Source: Nymphaea colorata
Lineage: Eukaryota; Streptophyta; Magnoliopsida; Nymphaeales; Nymphaeaceae
Direction: 5' to 3'
DNA length: 64,000 nucleotides
Assembly: GCF_008831285.2 (NCBI RefSeq)
Contig: NC_045141.1
Location: forward strand, 2,110,001-2,174,000
Position 1 is the first letter of the stretch; each line of letters begins with the position of its first letter. A model generated the notes under the pieces. That model was not told the DNA's origin and searched no databases. It saw nothing but the letters and a program-made list of their open reading frames with translations. The position numbers and the translations under genes were made by a program. This document shows, in pieces, positions 1 through 12,976 of the stretch.

Positions 1-925
1 CTTGTTGTTATCTCATTACTTTATAACCATTCCTTTCATTACATGATCATATTATTTCATCTCCATTTACTTATCACTTACTTTGTACACTGTGTCTTTT
101 CTCATTCTATCGATCAATAATGAGAGGAATGATTATGAAATAATGAGATAAACTCAGATGCATAAACTTATCCTCTGAAGTCATTATCTCACGCATCGTT
201 ATGCTATGATTTTGTTATCTCAAGCAAACTATCTCATACCCATTGCATCATAACATTATCTACCATATGAACTGAGATGCACTCGTTATTTCATTTGCAA
301 CATTATCTATCACATGAACTGGGATGTACTCACTACCTATTGCGTTGACATTTTTTTTTTCTTTTTAAGCTCTTCCACCACCTTTGCCTTCAGTTCCTCA
401 GGAGTGCTCATTTGATTTCTTTAAATGTCCAACCGTAAAAAAAAGGCCCTGTAGAAGCCATTGCCTTTGTCATTTAACATCAATGAATAAAAAACCATAG
501 TGACATCATTCTGTACTCACCCCTTTCCTTCTATTGCCATTCCCGCCATTTCTACTTCAATGCGAAGGTTTCTTCACCAGCAACCTTTGCTTTCCTTCCT
601 TCCTTCAGCAAAAACCTCTCTCTTGTTTTTTTCTTCCTGATCGTCTTCCTTTTTTGGGTGAAATAATGCATGCGGCGTGAAGGAACTCATGTTAAGTACG
701 TATATGTTATGTCTGTGCAATGCAAAGGCATTGAGGTAAATATGCTCAAAGGTCATTACTAAAACTTTACATATAGGTAGTATGGACCACCTTATAAGCA
801 CATTCAATTAAATATGGACATATACCTTTTCATTTACTAAGGTCAATACTAAAACTTGACATACACATAATAGGGTCCACCTCCAGTGTAAGCTTGTTGT
901 GTGCATTGGGGTGGCACACATAACT
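1..925 (+). mobile_element. Terminal part of a second Mutator-like element (truncated by the window)
   Basis: This stretch aligns by eye, in the same orientation, with about 28040-29145, the right end of the large MULE. Shared landmarks in order are TTATCTCATTACTTT-type minisatellite units, 'gatcaataatga.aggaatg', 'gatgcataaacttatcc', 'gtagaagccattgcctttatcatttaa'-like sequence, and a final 'gtggc(a/g)cacac' near 915. Similarity fades after about 925, which I take as the element edge. There is no coding capacity; the ORF at 574-807 on the minus strand is low complexity. It is inferred to be the right end of another copy of the same family, or of a duplicated piece. No target duplication could be identified. 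Confidence 0.6.
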
Positions 926-2605
926 CGGCCCTAGTTATGTCAACTTGTGGGACTTACAACCCTCCCTTTAATTTAAAATTCCTTTTTGATTTGGTGATCT
1001 TTGACCACTACAGGAAGATGATGGCGCTCACATGCTTCTCCAGTGTATATTGCAGCCGCTACCAAAAGTAGTCATTACATAATTGTATCGACAGTCTCCC
1101 TTGTTAATTTGATGTAGAAGTTTGTAATTTAGGTGTTTAGGTTTCGTAATCTTCCTCTATGGGTTTTTATATAAGAATCAAATTTTGAACTACTTGTTTC
1201 AATTAATGGAGAAAATTAATGGCACTCTTAGGGGACATTTGGTAATTATTAATTCATCTAGATTAATTCAGATCTATGGATTTGATGCGGCAAAGTTCTG
1301 TGCTAAAATTCAAAGTTCATCAAACTAACAATCATAGGTCATATCACTTAATTAGGATCCACAGTTGAAGTCTTTATTTCATTTTTTGCATTGATAAAAG
1401 GTCTCATTTAAGGTCCAAGCGAAGAAGGTCTGCTGCAATCCATGGATTTCAAATCTTGATACTCTTAAATCAGGAGCAATCAAACGGCAGAGAATGCTAC
1501 GTACAATGGTTATGCGAGTTTGCAAAAGGGCATATCTTGGGGCTGCCTCTTTAAAGGGTCACAGAATTCCAAAACCAAGACAAATTTAATTTATTAAAGA
1601 GCGGTAGTTAGTGCCTCTTAGTTGGCAAGTGCATATGCGAAAGTATCTTTGAGGAACATGACGATGGTAAGGCATCATATTCAGCTTCCCAAAAGTTCAC
1701 ATTCTACTTGAGATTTGGTTTATGGCTAGATACTTGTTTTCTAATTTATTCTTCCCATATCCAAAAAAGAAGAAGGAAAAGTTATATGCTTCCAAGACAA
1801 TCCCACCAGAACAACAAAGGGAATAATGAATATTTGTTATGCTATGCCATCATACTTAACTTCCCGCTTTTTATATCCCTAAACTTCATTTTCTTCTTTT
1901 CTTTCATCTAGAACCGCGTATTACTTCATCGTCCGTTTGTTTCCTTTTTCTTTAGAAGTTTATTAATTTTTCAGTTTTCTTTACGCCTTTTCCAACTTAA
2001 AGAACCGCCTATTGCTTTGTTGGCATCTGCTTTTTCCTTTAATTAGAAGCTTGTCAAAGCCTGTCTTATTTCTTACCATTCCAACTTCGTCGACCATGAG
2101 TGTAAACGAGAAGAGCCATTGTTTCCTCGGAAGAATAAAAAGAGAAGGATATATTAAAATGTCTTCTCCGTTTTTACCTTTTCTTGGAGGTAGAAAAGGC
2201 TAGCTTGGCTTGTTAGTCAGGATATTTTGTTTGACACGGCTTAAAGAAGGAAACAGGTTGGTATATCGGCCTTTCGATCTTTAGATTCTTAATAGAAAAT
2301 TCCGAAAAAGTTTAAACCACTGAAAACTATAAAATCCAATATTTGCAAGACTTTGTTGTTATTGCTACCACGACTTTCTTATGTGTGATGAGGCCTTGAT
2401 GCGCACTAGTAAGACGAGATCTGCTTTTTTATGACGAAAAAACTGGTAAAAGGTGCATGAACAAGTTCAAAGTAGAGAAGTGACGGGACTGGGATCTGTG
2501 GATTTAGGGGTACCTTTTTCAACAACTATATTATCCCATTTAACAACTATACTATCACTTTATACAACTTGCAGGGATACGACCCTTTAAAATATTTCAA
2601 CTTGC

Positions 2606-2695
2606 AATGCTATTGTGTCATTAAGGTTATATTTGATAGCATCGAATCTTAATGCTATTGTGTCATTAAGGTTATATTTGATAGTATCGAATCTT
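2606..2695. repeat. 45-bp tandem duplication (2 copies)
   Basis: Copy 1 (2606-2650) and copy 2 (2651-2695) both begin AATGCTATTGTGTCATTAAG and differ at one position (C/T in 'gatag(c/t)atcg'). Such near-identity suggests a recent local duplication in otherwise decayed DNA. Confidence 0.9.
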
Positions 2696-5600
2696 AGATC
2701 CAAAGATGCATAAAAAAGCATGTTTCGAGAGCATCTCTAAAATTCATGCTACACGTTAAAAACTATGAATTTAAAGTTAGATGAAGAAGAGAATGAATCT
2801 CTACGAGTCTCAGATCCCCCGATGAAACAAACACAAGGACATATGCATCTTCAACTGTAGAAAATATGGTCCGGCTCAAATTTGGAAAACATAACCTCAA
2901 AGAAAGTTATATTTCTTGGCGAGAATATAATTAAGTTGATTATTAGCCCCATGAGTGGAGGAAGAAAATGAAGCTTGAACGTCATTTTGAAGGCAGTGTT
3001 GCTGAAGTGGAATTTAATTAAGATCACACTCGCTTGATCGGGCATAATTTTTGGAGTCGATCGGTTGGGAAAAAACACCTTTAATATTTAATTAGATAAA
3101 GCAATCAAGCATATGAAAGTGCATTGATCCACAAAGTTTGCGCTGTATTGCATGTACCAAACAACTTGGCTTAGCCCCCAAAGAAGATCCATATGGCGAG
3201 TCACTATTGGCGGGCCTACATTTAAAGAAAAAATGGTTTGCTCAAGCAAAGGCATCGCACGCAGGCGGTACGCATAAAGCTGCGAACTAGAAGGATAAAT
3301 AATCACGCTTACTGTTGTACTGAGACACGTTGAATAATTTGCCCTTTTCCTGAATATTCTTACATCGTCGGAATTAGTTCGTTAATTTTCAAAAGGTGAA
3401 GGCCGAAGGGCATATGTACTTGCCGTACAGGATAAGAAAAGCCTCCCATCACCTTTTCTGTGGTAGAAAAAGGTTAACTCGCCTCTCTAAGCAAGTATCA
3501 AAGAATCAGTACTGGAATTAGGTTCTACAAACAAATTAAATTGCTTTCTGCAAAGATTGTTGCCTCATCATGATAGATGGAAATTAATGATCTACTATTG
3601 ATATTATTTGTTTGTTTTGTGTGTGTGTATATATACATAGCACATAAGGAAGAAGGAAGGAACCCACCAGCCCTCAAACATCTGGTATATATGCATGGTA
3701 AATCTCAAAACGAACGTAACGGCGTTTGCGCTACAGCAGTCGAGGGTCACAAAATCGATAATAAGTTGTCCCAATTAAAATAAAGGGTGGCTTATAATAT
3801 AGGGGCATGTAAATTTCAAACAAAATTTTCATTTCGGTCCCCGGTGTGTGCAGCCCACTCGATCGAGTTACTTTGTTAAACCTTTCGATTTCAAGCTTAT
3901 CTAGAAACTTAAGCTTCCAACCATGCACCAACCTATTTCTTCAAATTCATATGCTTATCATCTGGTGAATTGGACAGTTGAGTTTTGCTTAATTAACAGA
4001 ATGAGAAATAAACAAAAGTATGGTTAAATCTGTGCGTCGATTGGTGCAACCGAGATGGTCATCACATACTCAATTCATTGAATTTGATACATACCTCAAA
4101 AATTAAATAATTCATAAACAGTGAGCTAATATTTGAACAGCAACAACTAAGAAGACACCAGGAAACACGTGTAACCAAATAAAAAATCCAGTCTATATTT
4201 TAACTTCTCTCTGAGTTCATGTAACAAAAACTTGGCTCATTTTCAAGCTCGATTTTTACTTTCCATTCAGACTCAGACTTGTTTAACAAACAAATCAAAG
4301 TCAAGTCGAGATTAGCCGAGTGAGTTTGAGTAAAGCTCGAGTCTGTTGAACTCAAATTTACAAGGACGTTGCAACTACCAAAGGAACCCATAGAGTACAA
4401 GCAGAGTTCAATGACCACGAAATCTCATCAAAAACCTAGTTTCTATGAAACCATGTTTCAAAAATGCTGGGTTACGTGATGGTGCCATCTAAATGCCCTT
4501 TGAAGTTTGTAGCATGAATGGAAGCTTGTTTTTTTACAACCTATGGATTCGTTCATCCATGAGATGACTAGCCAATTGTTTTAATTGACTTTTTAAAACT
4601 ATGGAGGATGTATATGTGGGTACATTGCTGCCTTTTTCACTCACATTTAACCTCTTCTCGAACTTTTTTTCCTTTTCTTTTCAACGACCTTCTTCTTCGC
4701 CTTAAAATTCATGCGTTGTTAGAAAAGGATAAGTGGACCTGAAAAGCTAGTCCCGAAATGGGATAACTTCACAAAATGCAATTGATCTTATATATATATA
4801 TATACATGATTCCCTACACAATGCGTCTGGCACAGGAAACACGCCAAATAGACATCATTCAATCTTTTAGATCGGAGAGTCTCTATTTTCAGAAAAAAAA
4901 AAAATCTGCACCCCGACGCCGCAAGGTGCTATGTGGGACTTGGCACCGGCACTGCATCGGAGGCGATGTATTTAATCACCATCCAACCCCATGCATGGCG
5001 TCAAGGAAAATCCAATTGGATGGATGTTCTGATGGCCAGAGGATTCCACGTTCTGTATATGTAATTCATGCTTGTAATCACAATCCTAATAAGGTTTAGA
5101 CCTTTATTTGTTAATTTTACATATAAAATCACATTCGATGAAAAAAAGAGAGAAAAGTAAGATATACTAGAGAGTCAATATTAGTGATAGTTGACATTTG
5201 TATGTTACAAACACAAGCAACACAATAACAAAAGTTATTTTTGTTTTCTTTACATAATTTAGCCTTGTAAATGTGATGCAACAATTAATAAGAAACCCGT
5301 TTGAGGTTCCAAACAAAATAAACTACTATTATGATATTAAAAGTTTTATGATAAATATTAACATATTTTGATTAATAATTTAAATCTAAGTATGTTTAAA
5401 TAAATAAGCAATCGCAAGCACGTTAACACGTTTATTTTAAGTAAAAGACCTATTTAGTGTGTCGGAAGGGGAATAGCAAGTGTTGCCCCTCAATTGGTTG
5501 AAAGGTTCTAATTTAATTTGGAGGCGCTAGCATGGTGATAGGCTGCTTTTGGGGAAGGCAGTGCCGCATAGACGTGCTTGCGATACTTTAGTTGAGAAGT

Positions 5601-5758
5601 CATACGATCGATACTTGTAGAAGAATTATTAGACCTTAATGGATTAGATATTGTGTAGGCAATTCCTCAAAGTGGTTGTGTTTGGTTAACCTCTCCAGCA
5701 GCCTTTCCCATGGAAGGACCCTCTAAAAGCTTCTTGAGTATATAAAAGTGTGCATTAA

Positions 5759-5759
<1 letters not shown>

Positions 5760-5794
<35 letters not shown>

Positions 5795-5795
5795 A
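5760..5795. repeat. (TG)n(TA)n microsatellite
   Basis: A short TG run passes directly into a TA run. Similar compound arrays occur at 6104-6133 (TA then TG) and 6538-6562 (CA then TA). Confidence 0.85.
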
Positions 5796-8446
5796 GTGGG
5801 TCAAAACCGAAAACCAGACCCATTAAAAATTCATTATTAAGATATTTCTTTACAATCTAACAATGTATATATTAAGTTAGTCATTTTTTAGTTTAAATAA
5901 TTTTTTTTATGAATAAAGAATGAACGGGTCTTATAATATCAAAATTTTGACAGGATCAATTTCTTTTAACAAAAATGACTTAAACTAAAGCATGGTTTAT
6001 ATTAAGTTACTGTTTAAAACATGTTAGAGGGTTCATTGCTTAAAACATTTCTTAACACAGGGTTTGGTTTTTATCTCTTACCAAAATGGTCTGGTATCTA
6101 CCAATCATATATATATATATATATGTGTGTGTCTCCACGTACTCCTGCATCATTTCGTCCAACAAGAACAGTTCTTCTAATTTTATGAATCCTTCTAGAT
6201 CACGATAGTATGTGACTCATAAATACGCAAGGGACTGAATTTACTTTGCTTTTTTAAGAAAGACATGAAAAGCTCTACTTCCGACCAAAGTTCCACCCGT
6301 TGAGAAAAATACGTCAGCCATGTCCTAAACATGGAAATTTGCATCAATTCATCAACTCTAATAATAATGTCATGCTACTCTGTGGGGACTTAGAAGCATG
6401 TTGTGGGAAGTATATTTAAAAGTCGTTTTGTCGAAATCATTCAGCATGATTAATTAATTTACTGTTTTCGCATTACTTTTCATGTCTAGAAAACGAGCAT
6501 ACTATTGCAGGCTCAATGTTTCCAATGTGTGTCCGCTCACACACACACACACACACATATATAAGTGACCAACTTAATAATTTTTTCCAAGCTGGTTTTT
6601 TCTTTCTAGTATCGTCGTACATGTTAATTTGCTTATTATTGTACCTTTACATGTTTGGTAAGTCGTCACAGTTTTATTTCCATGATTTTATATATACAAA
6701 ACGCCCCCTAAATTTGTTCTCTTCATATTAGTTCTCACATATGGGTTTCTTTTTTTTTTCCTCAGGTAGAATTTTGCATGCAACGAACTTTTGAGCATTA
6801 TCATGAACGGTAAGGGAGAAAGCAAGTGCATGAATATTGGCCGGGCTTTGTTTATTGTAGTGCTCGTGAGGCAGGTTGCGAAACTCAGTAGCGCCTTTGG
6901 CATCTTCGTAGTCTATCAGTAGTGCGAAGCAGCTTTTCAATTTGCGAAGCGAACGTCATGAGCACTGAAACTCTTCAGTCATGCATTATTGTGCTGATTC
7001 ATTCCACAAAAATAATTAAGCAAATATATCTTTCATGCCTCCTTGGCTCCGTCAACTCTTAAATGGATCCGCAGTGGGAGGAGAAAATCCACCACTTAAA
7101 AGAAGGGGCTTAGGGCTGTTTCGGGACTTAAGCGGCCGACCTATGCTGCAAAAGCATCCATCAACTAGGATGTTTTATATATTTAAAAATAATAAAAAAC
7201 TAAAATCTTATATAAGAAAATGAAAGTAATATATTCTTATGCAGATACATACATAAATAGACCGTGATATTTTTACGTTGACTACATATATACAAAAAAT
7301 CATGTAGAGTGATAGACATTCTTCAATAAGTTGGTCTCTTTGAAACTATTGGGGAATGTACAATTCTTCAAACGTATTGTCAACCACCTTATCTTATTTG
7401 TATTCAGTTCACGTCTCAAAACATTAGCTACTTACATTGTACTAAGATATAAATATTTTATGCGTTGAGGGGTCTCTTTAATGATGTATCAGTAAATTTT
7501 CCATGGCGCGCCAGGGATATTTTCTCTGTTAATTTGATGAGAAATTGGTTTTGAAATTTGCATGGCAACTATTCACGTCCGAATGAAATCCAAATCGTTC
7601 ACACTCGGTTGCCATCCAAGACCCTGGTGAATGTACTTCAGCGCTTGGGCGGGGCCCCACGAATACGGCTTCTTTCTAACTGGTCTTGACCCTGCCAACC
7701 TCTTGCCCCTTCAGTTATCGGCCTTCCTGGAGCGAGCCAAACGGAGCTAGCGGGCCCTCTTCCATTCCCCACAAATAACTTAACCATAGCGTACGTACAT
7801 CCGTACAGGATCCGTTCTACACGTACTTCCCTACTTCATTAATTACAGAAATTGATATATGTATTGTGTGTGTGCGCACACGCATGAGCGTGTGTGTGCG
7901 AACATCCCCAAACAGGCATGTTAATAAATCCAATTTATAGCCTATGCAAAACCAAATTGTCTTTTTTTTTTTTTTTTCAAATTGAATATGAAAAAAATTG
8001 ATATCCAATTAAGAAATTGAGTTCATTTTCAGAAATGATGTCCTATCAGATTCAACAGATCTAAATTTAAGTAAATACCCAAATCGAATTCATATCAAAT
8101 TCATATCGGATATAATTCAAACCTACAACAAATTAATGTCCATAAAGCAGTCTGGCTCAATTGCAAAGTCGGGTTCATATTCAAATGTTAATCTCAAAAT
8201 TGGATTTAGAACGAATTTGGATGTGTAAATTCATTTCAAATTCGGATGTATTTTAAAATTTTCTTCATTTGTCTCCAAATCCAGGTAAGTATACATTTGA
8301 AAAACCAGATATGGTAAAGTATATATCTAATTTCAATCCGAGTTATTGACATTGATCCCAAACCCTGAACTTGAATTCTAAGGTGAATTGCAATGAACGT
8401 TGAAAATTGCTGGACCAGCACCCATTTTCTGCCATTTTTTTTTTGT

Positions 8447-8451
8447 GTCAT
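8447..8451. other. Target-site duplication, left copy (GTCAT)
   Basis: GTCAT immediately precedes the left LTR and recurs directly after the right LTR at 13223-13227. This fixes the outer boundaries of the copia element. Confidence 0.85.
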
Positions 8452-8699
8452 TGAAAGAATTCTAGATCTAAAAGAGAACGAGAGAGGAACGCTTTTTCTA
8501 TGTTCGCTTTCATTGTTGATGATACACGAGGTATATCACCTTCTAATGATATCTCTCAAATGATATATAGAGAATTAAATCATTACAACAGAAATTGGGA
8601 AAGAGATAAATTTGAAATTTACTATCCTAAAATACAAGATATGATGATATTTATCTCTTGGCAACTTTAATGGTATCAGCTTCAATTCTTTCCTAAACA
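8452..8699 (-). repeat. 3' LTR of the copia element
   Basis: This 248-bp LTR matches 12977-13222 along its whole length with scattered differences. On the minus strand it starts TGTTTAGGAAAG and ends TTCTTTCA, giving canonical TG...CA ends. The sequence just inside (8700-8712) is weakly purine-rich on the minus strand and is the expected place of the polypurine tract. Confidence 0.9.
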
Positions 8700-8703
8700 G
8701 CCT

Positions 8704-9265
8704 CCTGCAAGCCAAACGGAAGTTCCACAACGTTGAGATTGTGCCGGGAATGTTTAAACATAGTTCCTCCAGAGGCCTTTATCATTCCATCTGTTAATTG
8801 TTCTTTGGTCATGATAAAGTTCACTTGAATTTCTCCTTTATGAACATGATCTCTAACAAAGTGAAAATCAAATTCAACATTCTTTGTTTGAGCATGAAAT
8901 ACAGGATTTGATGCTAGATATAGGACCCCTATATTGTCACACCATAAGATTGGTGCTTTTGATGAGAGAACATTTAGCTCATTGAAAAGAGATTTTAACC
9001 ATAGTATTCAACAGCAGCATAAGCTAAAGACTTGTACTCAACTTCAGTGCTTGGCAGAGCGACTGTTCACTGTTTTCTAGAGGCCCATGAGATTCTATTG
9101 TTAGCTAAGAGAGCAACAAAACCCCCCAGTTGATTTCCAATCTTTTGGGCTTTCAACCCAATCCACATCGGCAAAAACACTTAATTGCAATGACAATGAT
9201 CGAGTCAAGCGAATAGCATAATGACTTGTTCCTTTTAAGTACCAGAGAATCCTTTTAACCATTGT
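8704..9265 (-). pseudogene. Copia RNase H domain (broken)
   Basis: Read on the minus strand, in more than one frame, this stretch shows copia RNase H signatures. They are 'FADVDWVESPKDWKSTGGF' near 9190-9135, 'STEVEYKSLAYAA' near 9050-9010, and then 'LWCDNIGVLYLASNPVFHAQ' and 'NVEFDFHFVRDHV' between about 8940 and 8820. RNase H removes the RNA strand of the RNA-DNA hybrid during reverse transcription. In-frame stops and at least two frame changes break it, so it is not functional. It lies directly before the 3' LTR, as expected. Confidence 0.88.
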
Positions 9266-10133
9266 CTAATGAATAGACTTCGGAGAGTGCATGAATTGAC
9301 ATGCACGATTTACAACAAATGCAATGTCTGGACGAATCAGTGTGGCATATTGTAATGCTCCAACCACACTAGGATCCCAAAAGAAAGAGTCATCATGAAC
9401 TTTATCAACTTTAGGGGTCACCATGGGAGATGTCGTAGGTTTGACATTATCCATTTAAGCTTTGTGAATAATGATATCAATATAGTTTTGTTGGCATAGA
9501 TATAGTTCCCCTGGTCTTCGCTTGACTTCAATGCCGAGAAAATATGCCAAGGGGCCAAGATCCTTCATGGAAAAGACAGATCCAAGCTGCCGAATGACTT
9601 GCGAGATAAGGTGAGGAGCAGATCCGGTGACGATCAAATCATCAACATAGACTAAGAGATATAGTTGGCGAGAGCCGCAGGAGTAAATGAACAACGATGC
9701 ATTTGATTGAGAAACATTAAATCCAATATCTCGAAGATAGCAGCTTAGGCGATGATACCACACACGCGGGGCTTGCTTGAGCCCATACAGAGCCTTGTCT
9801 ACTTACATACAAAATGGGGGAAATTTTAATCTTCAATGTCCTCTAGTTGAGCCATATAAACATCGTCCAAAAGATACTCATTTATAAAAGCATTGTCAAA
9901 ATCAAGTTGCCTTAAAGGCCAACCAAAATGAACTGCTAAAGAAAGTAATACCCTTCTAGTAGTAGGTTTGCCAGTGGGGTTAAATGTTTCTTGATAATCA
10001 GTTCCAGCAGTTTGAAGAAAACCATGAGCCACGAGTCTAGCCTTATGTGTGCAATAGAGCCATCAAGGAGACATTTAATTTTATACACCCATTTGGACCA
10101 GATGATATTGAATTCCAGGTTTAGGCAGTACAA
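9266..10133 (-). pseudogene. Copia reverse transcriptase (broken)
   Basis: Minus-strand ORFs at 10133-9826, 9763-9455 and 9454-9266 together give most of a copia RT_RVT_2 domain. The first has the 'GTDYQETFNPTGKPTTRRVL' block and 'QLDFDNAFINEYL'. The second has the catalytic 'YVDDLIVTGS' motif with both aspartates, then 'FSMKDLGPLAYFLGIEVKR'. The third has 'VGALQYATLIRPDIAFVVN'. The enzyme copies the element's RNA into DNA in virus-like particles. A stop at about 9454, frameshifts around 9800-9830 and a non-matching stretch between the first two blocks make it a pseudogene. Confidence 0.92.
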
Positions 10134-10985
10134 GGTGCCATGTTTTATTTTTCTACAGTACTGAAAATTCTAGTTGCATATCTTGACACCAACACTTAGA
10201 ATGAACAACTTCTCTGAATGACCCTAGTTCCTCTTGCTTAGTGATAGCAGTAAAGACCTAGGGTTTTAAAGAACCCATCATGGAGTTGGTCACCATTGGA
10301 TGGGAGTGACTGAGAGGCCGGTTGATGAGTTCAACTTGAGTGGTTGCAGGTTCTCTAGGCATTTCTGATGGAACCGATGGTGTAGAAGCATCCATTAAGA
10401 TCAATGCAGAGGTTGGCAATTGGCATGTAGGCTGATTAGGGGTATAAGAGGTGGCAGAAGGTTTTTCATGTGTCTGCAATATAATTTCCTTGAGGTAAGA
10501 AAGAGACAGTAGTGTGAGCAGGTGGAGGGAGTCCTGTCATAGAGGTTGAAGGAATGACCTGTAAGACCGTGTAAGATGGTGCTAGCGGTGAGGCCTGAAA
10601 TTGGACGTCTAGCCTAGAAAAACAGTCTGTAATTATATTTGGCATTCAAAAAGACAAAATCTCATACGAAAGATCCTTATTTTTGGCTGATCCCTCTTGT
10701 TCATTAACTTCGTCAAAAATAACATGCTGAGAGATAATGACTCGCATAAGCTTCGCATCACAACACAAGTACCCCTTATAGTGACCAGCATAGCCCACAA
10801 ACATACATTGAGTAGTCTTCAGATGAAACTTGGAATCATTTTTGGCATCAGTAGTGGATAACACTTAGCCCCAAAAACTCGAAAATGAGCATCATCTTGA
10901 TCCTTTTTAAAAAGCATGTAAAATGGTGATTTTCGCTTCAATTTAAGAGTAGATAAGCGGTTGATAATATAGATAGCAGTTCAAA
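10134..10985 (-). pseudogene. Copia integrase C-terminal and linker region (broken)
   Basis: The minus-strand ORF 10864-10646 carries the block that follows the copia integrase core: 'KFHLKTTQCMFVGYAGHYKG' then 'LMRVIISQHVIFDE'. This is the element's version of the KCxFxGY...RDVxFxE linker. The ORF 10479-10258 is Ser/Thr/Pro-rich and fits the variable linker between integrase and reverse transcriptase. The frame is open only in pieces. Confidence 0.8.
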
Positions 10986-11020
10986 ATGAATCTACCTAAA
11001 AATTATAAGATAGACCAACA

Positions 11021-11920
11021 TCATAAATCATACTCAATCCCGTTTCGAGGACATGGCGATTTTTTCGTTCGACTATACCACTTTGTTCCGGAGTGTACGA
11101 GCAAGAAAACATGGAGAATCTCATGTTCTTCACACAATAAAAATAAATCAGAATTCACGAACTCCTTACCATTGTTGGATTGAATCAAATATATAGCAAT
11201 GTTTAATTGCTTTTCAACCAATACCTTAAATTCCTTAAAACAAGCAACAACTTCAGATTTATCTTTAAGAAAAAACAACCATGAAAATCTATAGCAGTTG
11301 TCAACTATGAGCAAGGAAAATCTGAAGCCTTCTCGAGATGGAATTGGGGCAGGTCCCATACATCCATATGAAGAACTTCAAGAGGCCTTGAGGCACAAAA
11401 TTCATAACTTGGAAATGGTTGTTTATATGCCTTTCCCAAAAGACAAGACTGACATACTTCTTTTGAAATATGAGAATTTATTGAAATAGGATGACTAAAA
11501 TTAAGAAAACTAATTATTTTCTTGTCTGCATGACCAAGCCTCCGATGCCATAGGTCGAAGGATGCTGAAGCCTTACTGATGCCTGCTAGACACCAACTAC
11601 TAAACGCTACTTACTTGGTTGAGAATTGATCTCTGTTTGATCTGGTCGCGTTGATAGGATAGAGACCGTTATGCATCTTTGGCCCCTGAAAAGGAACCTT
11701 GCCTGTCTGCCGATCTGTTATAACCAGTCTTGTGGTGAAAATTGAAAAATGCAATCATTTTTTGATGTAAATTTGCCCACTTAAGAGGTTATGAGCTATC
11801 TTAAGAACATGAAAACACATTTTTAAGATGGAAAGAAGTTCTTGTATAATTTACTAATAAATTGCTTATATGCTTATAGAGAGACTTGAACCATTACCGA
11901 TCATGATATTGTCTGGTCCG
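11021..11920 (-). pseudogene. Copia integrase core (broken)
   Basis: ORF 11359-11021 on the minus strand shows the integrase catalytic core: 'FSLLIVDNCYRFSWLFFLKD' contains the second half of the D,D(35)E signature, and 'IYLIQSNNGKEFVN' corresponds to the usual SDNGxEF block, with the catalytic Asp changed to Asn. Sequence up to about 11900 should hold the GAG-pre-integrase zinc-binding part; it is decayed (for instance the reverse complement of 11540-11570 still reads as a 'HRRLGHADK'-like stretch). The loss of the Asp and the frame breaks show that it is inactive. Confidence 0.85.
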
Positions 11921-11932
11921 CCATATGTTTTC

Positions 11933-12976
11933 TTATATCATTTCATCATTGTTGACAACATTGTTAGTAGCCCCTAAATCTAGATACCAAGATTTATCAA
12001 TGGATTCCTGCAAGTTCATTGCTGAAAAAGCACACAAAATGTCATAGCATGTGAATGGCCCTTCCTCCCACAATATTGACAAACTATGGAGTTGCAAGAA
12101 TGATTTCTGCTTCCTCCAATGTTGTTTGAATCTCCATGACGTGACTGAGTTTGATTTTGAGATTGAAATCGATTTCTGGTCTTTGAAAATGACCTCCTTC
12201 CGAACTTCTGAAATTACCTCGTCATTTTCCGCGTACTTGAAAAGTATTGAAAGCAACTTGTTTTTGTACATGTGGTCATACTTGGACAGAATTGTTACAT
12301 TCAGCCGTTGTTGACTTGGGAATATCAAGTCTTTTTTCTTGAGCGAGAAGAAGATCAAAGAGCTCTAAAAATGAGATAGAGACACTCGAAAAGCCAACAC
12401 TTATAAGAGTAATAAAACTTTCTTATTCCACGGGCAATCCATCACAAGATCACTATCGACCACTTCATGCCCTGCCAAAGACAATGTGTCTGCAAGAAAC
12501 TTAACTCCCTCCAAATAGTTTTGCATATTCATATTTCTTTTCTAATTGAAGTGCAAGCTCCTTTTTCAATAGCATTATTCTCAAAGGAGAATGAGAACCA
12601 AAGGATTTCTTCAACGTTTTCCGTGCTTCATGAGCAGACTTGGTTGGCACAATCTGCCCCAAAATAGGTTTTGAAACAGTGGCCTTAATCCAAATCAAGA
12701 CCGATCTGTCAGATCTCTTATATATAGCAAATTTTGGGTTGGCTTCACTCTTGCTATCCTTTATAATGGTCTTAAGAGGAGGTGGAAATGACCCGTCAAT
12801 GAACTGAACGAGGTCTTGAGACTCTATAACAAACTTTAACTGACTGCTCAGTAATAGATAATTATCCCTGTTGAGTTTAACAGAGGCAAGGGCTGCAATC
12901 GCATTCCATTGGGTGGATGAGGATGATGAACCAGCCATGACACTTCTAGAAAAAGAAAATAATCGTTCTGATACCA
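11933..12976 (-). pseudogene. Copia gag and protease remnant
   Basis: ORF 12977-12501 contains a plant copia gag (UBN2/DUF4219-like). It opens with a Ser-rich leader and 'LNRDNYLLLSSQLKFVIES', then 'VLIWIKATVSKPILGQIV' and 'AHEARKTLKKSFGS'. ORF 12358-11933 holds the end of gag and the aspartic protease block 'SWYLDLGATNNVVNN', where the usual catalytic D-S-G is D-L-G. Gag packages the element RNA and the protease cleaves the polyprotein. The two ORFs are in different frames and the CCHC knuckle is badly eroded. Confidence 0.85.
12967..12976 (-). other. Primer binding site (tRNA-iMet)
   Basis: On the minus strand TGGTATCAGA follows directly after the 5' LTR. This is the standard plant copia site pairing with the 3' end of initiator-Met tRNA, and it fixes the orientation of the element. 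Confidence 0.92.

Larger units (their letters stand above)
926..8446. other. AT-rich intergenic DNA without a recognisable gene
   Basis: About 7.5 kb in which I see no protein family, tRNA or rRNA on either strand. All ORFs are under 110 codons and have simple composition. It contains a 45-bp tandem duplication (2606-2695), several TA/TG/CA microsatellites (5760-5795, 6104-6133, 6538-6562), and GC-richer patches at about 4900-5060 and 7620-7790 that resemble old transposon or LTR pieces but have no diagnostic motif. 8030-8400 is rich in short degenerate 'aaattcatat / ggatttga' words. It is probably decayed transposon DNA. Confidence 0.5.

Noticed and set aside
7620-7790. GC-rich patch considered as a gene promoter or exon
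   Set aside because: No open frame of length, no splice pattern, no recognised motif on either strand.
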